A stretch of 5,390 nucleotides of DNA from contig DNXM01000087.1 of the NCBI GenBank assembly GCA_003505905.1, positions 4,407 to 9,796 on the forward strand, written 5' to 3'. Within the stretch, counting starts at the first letter, position 1; every line of letters starts with the position of its first letter. Below are positions 4,695 to 5,390 of the stretch, in pieces. The notes beneath the pieces are model-generated. The model was not told the DNA's origin. It searched no databases and was given only the letters and a program-made list of their open reading frames with translations. Both the position numbers and the translations under genes were made by a program. This stretch comes from Oscillospiraceae bacterium (GTDB lineage Bacteria > Bacillota > Clostridia > Oscillospirales > Acutalibacteraceae).

Positions 4695-5390
4695 ATGAAA
4701 CGAATTACGGCTCTTTTTACGGCGGTTGTGCTTCTGTTCACACTCGGTGCGTGCGCCGAACAAGCCTCCCAAACAAAGACGGAAAAAGTGAAGAAACCAA
4801 CCCAAACGGTTCAGCAGTCCTCCGTTACCCTGCCTTTGGCGCACAATGACGGGCTGAACCCCTATACGGCGAAAAGTAATGTGAATCAAGCTTTGGTGCC
4901 GTTGCTGTTTGACGGATTGTATTATTTGGACGAAGCGTTTGAACCCCAACCGCTTATCGCTTCCTCGGGCACGGTTGACGAAAAAACGGTCACCGTGTCG
5001 CTTAACCCGTCGGCTTGTTTTTCGGACGGCAGTGCCGTCACGGCGGACGATGTGACCTACTCGTTCCGCAAGGCGAAAAACTGCGACTATTACAGCGCAC
5101 GGCTTTCGGGCTTTTCTTCGGCTTCGGCTTCGGGCAACAGTGTGGTGTTCATGCTGTCCGCAAACGACATTTTTGCGTTGAATTGCTTGGATTTTCCTAT
5201 TGTGAAGCAAAACACGGCGGGCGAAGAGGATGATTTACCCATCGGCTGCGGTCGCTTTTCGCCCGAGGGCAAGCTGCCCACAGCGGTGCTCAAAAGCAAC
5301 GGCAACAGCCTGCGTGGCAGTTCTACGGTCGGTGAAATTCATTTGTACGAAGTGACCGAAAGTGACGGAATGGCATACGGCTTGGAAAAC
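4695..5390 (+). CDS. ABC transporter solute-binding lipoprotein, family 5 (peptide/nickel/OppA-like), N-terminal 232 residues
   Basis: The protein starts with a lipoprotein signal peptide: MKRITALFTAVVLLFTLGAC, with lipobox LGAC and lipidated C20. A polar tether rich in Q, T and K follows (21-43). From about 44 it matches SBP_bac_5: an early 'LNPY' segment (54-57), then 'LVPLLFDGLYYLDE' (67-80), the family signature-like FSDGSAVTADDV (109-120) with TYSFRKAK, and PIGCGRF (182-188) in the place of the usual 'GTGPY'. It is anchored outside the membrane and should deliver a peptide, or another family 5 ligand, to an ABC importer; no permease or ATPase gene is in the window. The ATG is 4 nt after the ymdB stop, with its RBS (GAGG, 4683-4686) inside the end of ymdB, so the two are co-transcribed. 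The ligand cannot be told from the sequence. The gene runs off the right edge; full length would be expected near 500 residues. Confidence 0.88.
   Translation, partial: MKRITALFTAVVLLFTLGACAEQASQTKTEKVKKPTQTVQQSSVTLPLAHNDGLNPYTAKSNVNQALVPLLFDGLYYLDEAFEPQPLIASSGTVDEKTVTVSLNPSACFSDGSAVTADDVTYSFRKAKNCDYYSARLSGFSSASASGNSVVFMLSANDIFALNCLDFPIVKQNTAGEEDDLPIGCGRFSPEGKLPTAVLKSNGNSLRGSSTVGEIHLYEVTESDGMAYGLEN
5116..5133 (+). repeat. Three tandem copies of the hexamer CTTCGG
   Basis: A perfect 6-bp unit occurs three times inside the lipoprotein gene and encodes the Ser/Ala-rich stretch around residues 141-147 (SSASASG). A gain or loss of a unit would keep the reading frame and change only two residues. 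It may be no more than local codon choice. Confidence 0.4.

Noticed and set aside
3929..4741. Open frame of 270 codons on the - strand
   Set aside because: Antisense to ymdB, whose full set of catalytic residues and RBS show that the + strand frame is the coding one. No plausible domain in the antisense product.
4674..5210. Open frame of 178 codons on the - strand
   Set aside because: Antisense to the lipoprotein gene, which has a clear lipobox and family 5 signature. The antisense product is Arg/His-rich and featureless.

Overview
The window looks like chromosomal DNA of a low-to-mid GC Gram-positive anaerobe of the class Clostridia, most likely a gut-type Oscillospiraceae/Ruminococcaceae relative. 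This is an inference from gene content: a COG2509-type FAD-dependent oxidoreductase, a YmdB-type phosphodiesterase, a surface subtilase carrying a dockerin-like module, a lipoprotein solute-binding protein, AGGAGG-type ribosome binding sites and SigA-type promoters. No mobile element, tRNA, rRNA or CRISPR array was seen.

Layout: two gene groups diverge from a control region at about 490-661. Leftward (- strand) there is a 47-aa peptide gene (346-489) with its own promoter, a stem-loop at the expected 5' end of its mRNA, a strong RBS and a terminator-like hairpin (281-328). Directly after that hairpin comes the start of a FAD-dependent oxidoreductase gene that runs off the left edge. Rightward (+ strand) a near-consensus promoter (TTGACA-17-TATACT) drives an apparently polycistronic unit: a 1080-aa S8 serine peptidase (662-3904), a ymdB-like metallophosphoesterase (3914-4690) and a family 5 solute-binding lipoprotein (4695 to the right edge). 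The gaps are 9 and 4 nt and hold no terminator.

How they may work together (inference): the surface or secreted protease could release peptides outside the cell, and the lipoprotein could capture peptides or another small ligand for an ABC importer that would lie beyond the right edge. The YmdB homologue is cytoplasmic and its link to the other two is not obvious; it is often found beside the RNase Y gene instead. The most distinctive items are the protease's N-terminus (a signal peptide, a small beta-rich domain, a transmembrane segment, a basic turn, then a second signal-peptide-like segment) and the isolated, well-expressed-looking 47-aa amphipathic peptide gene diverging from it.
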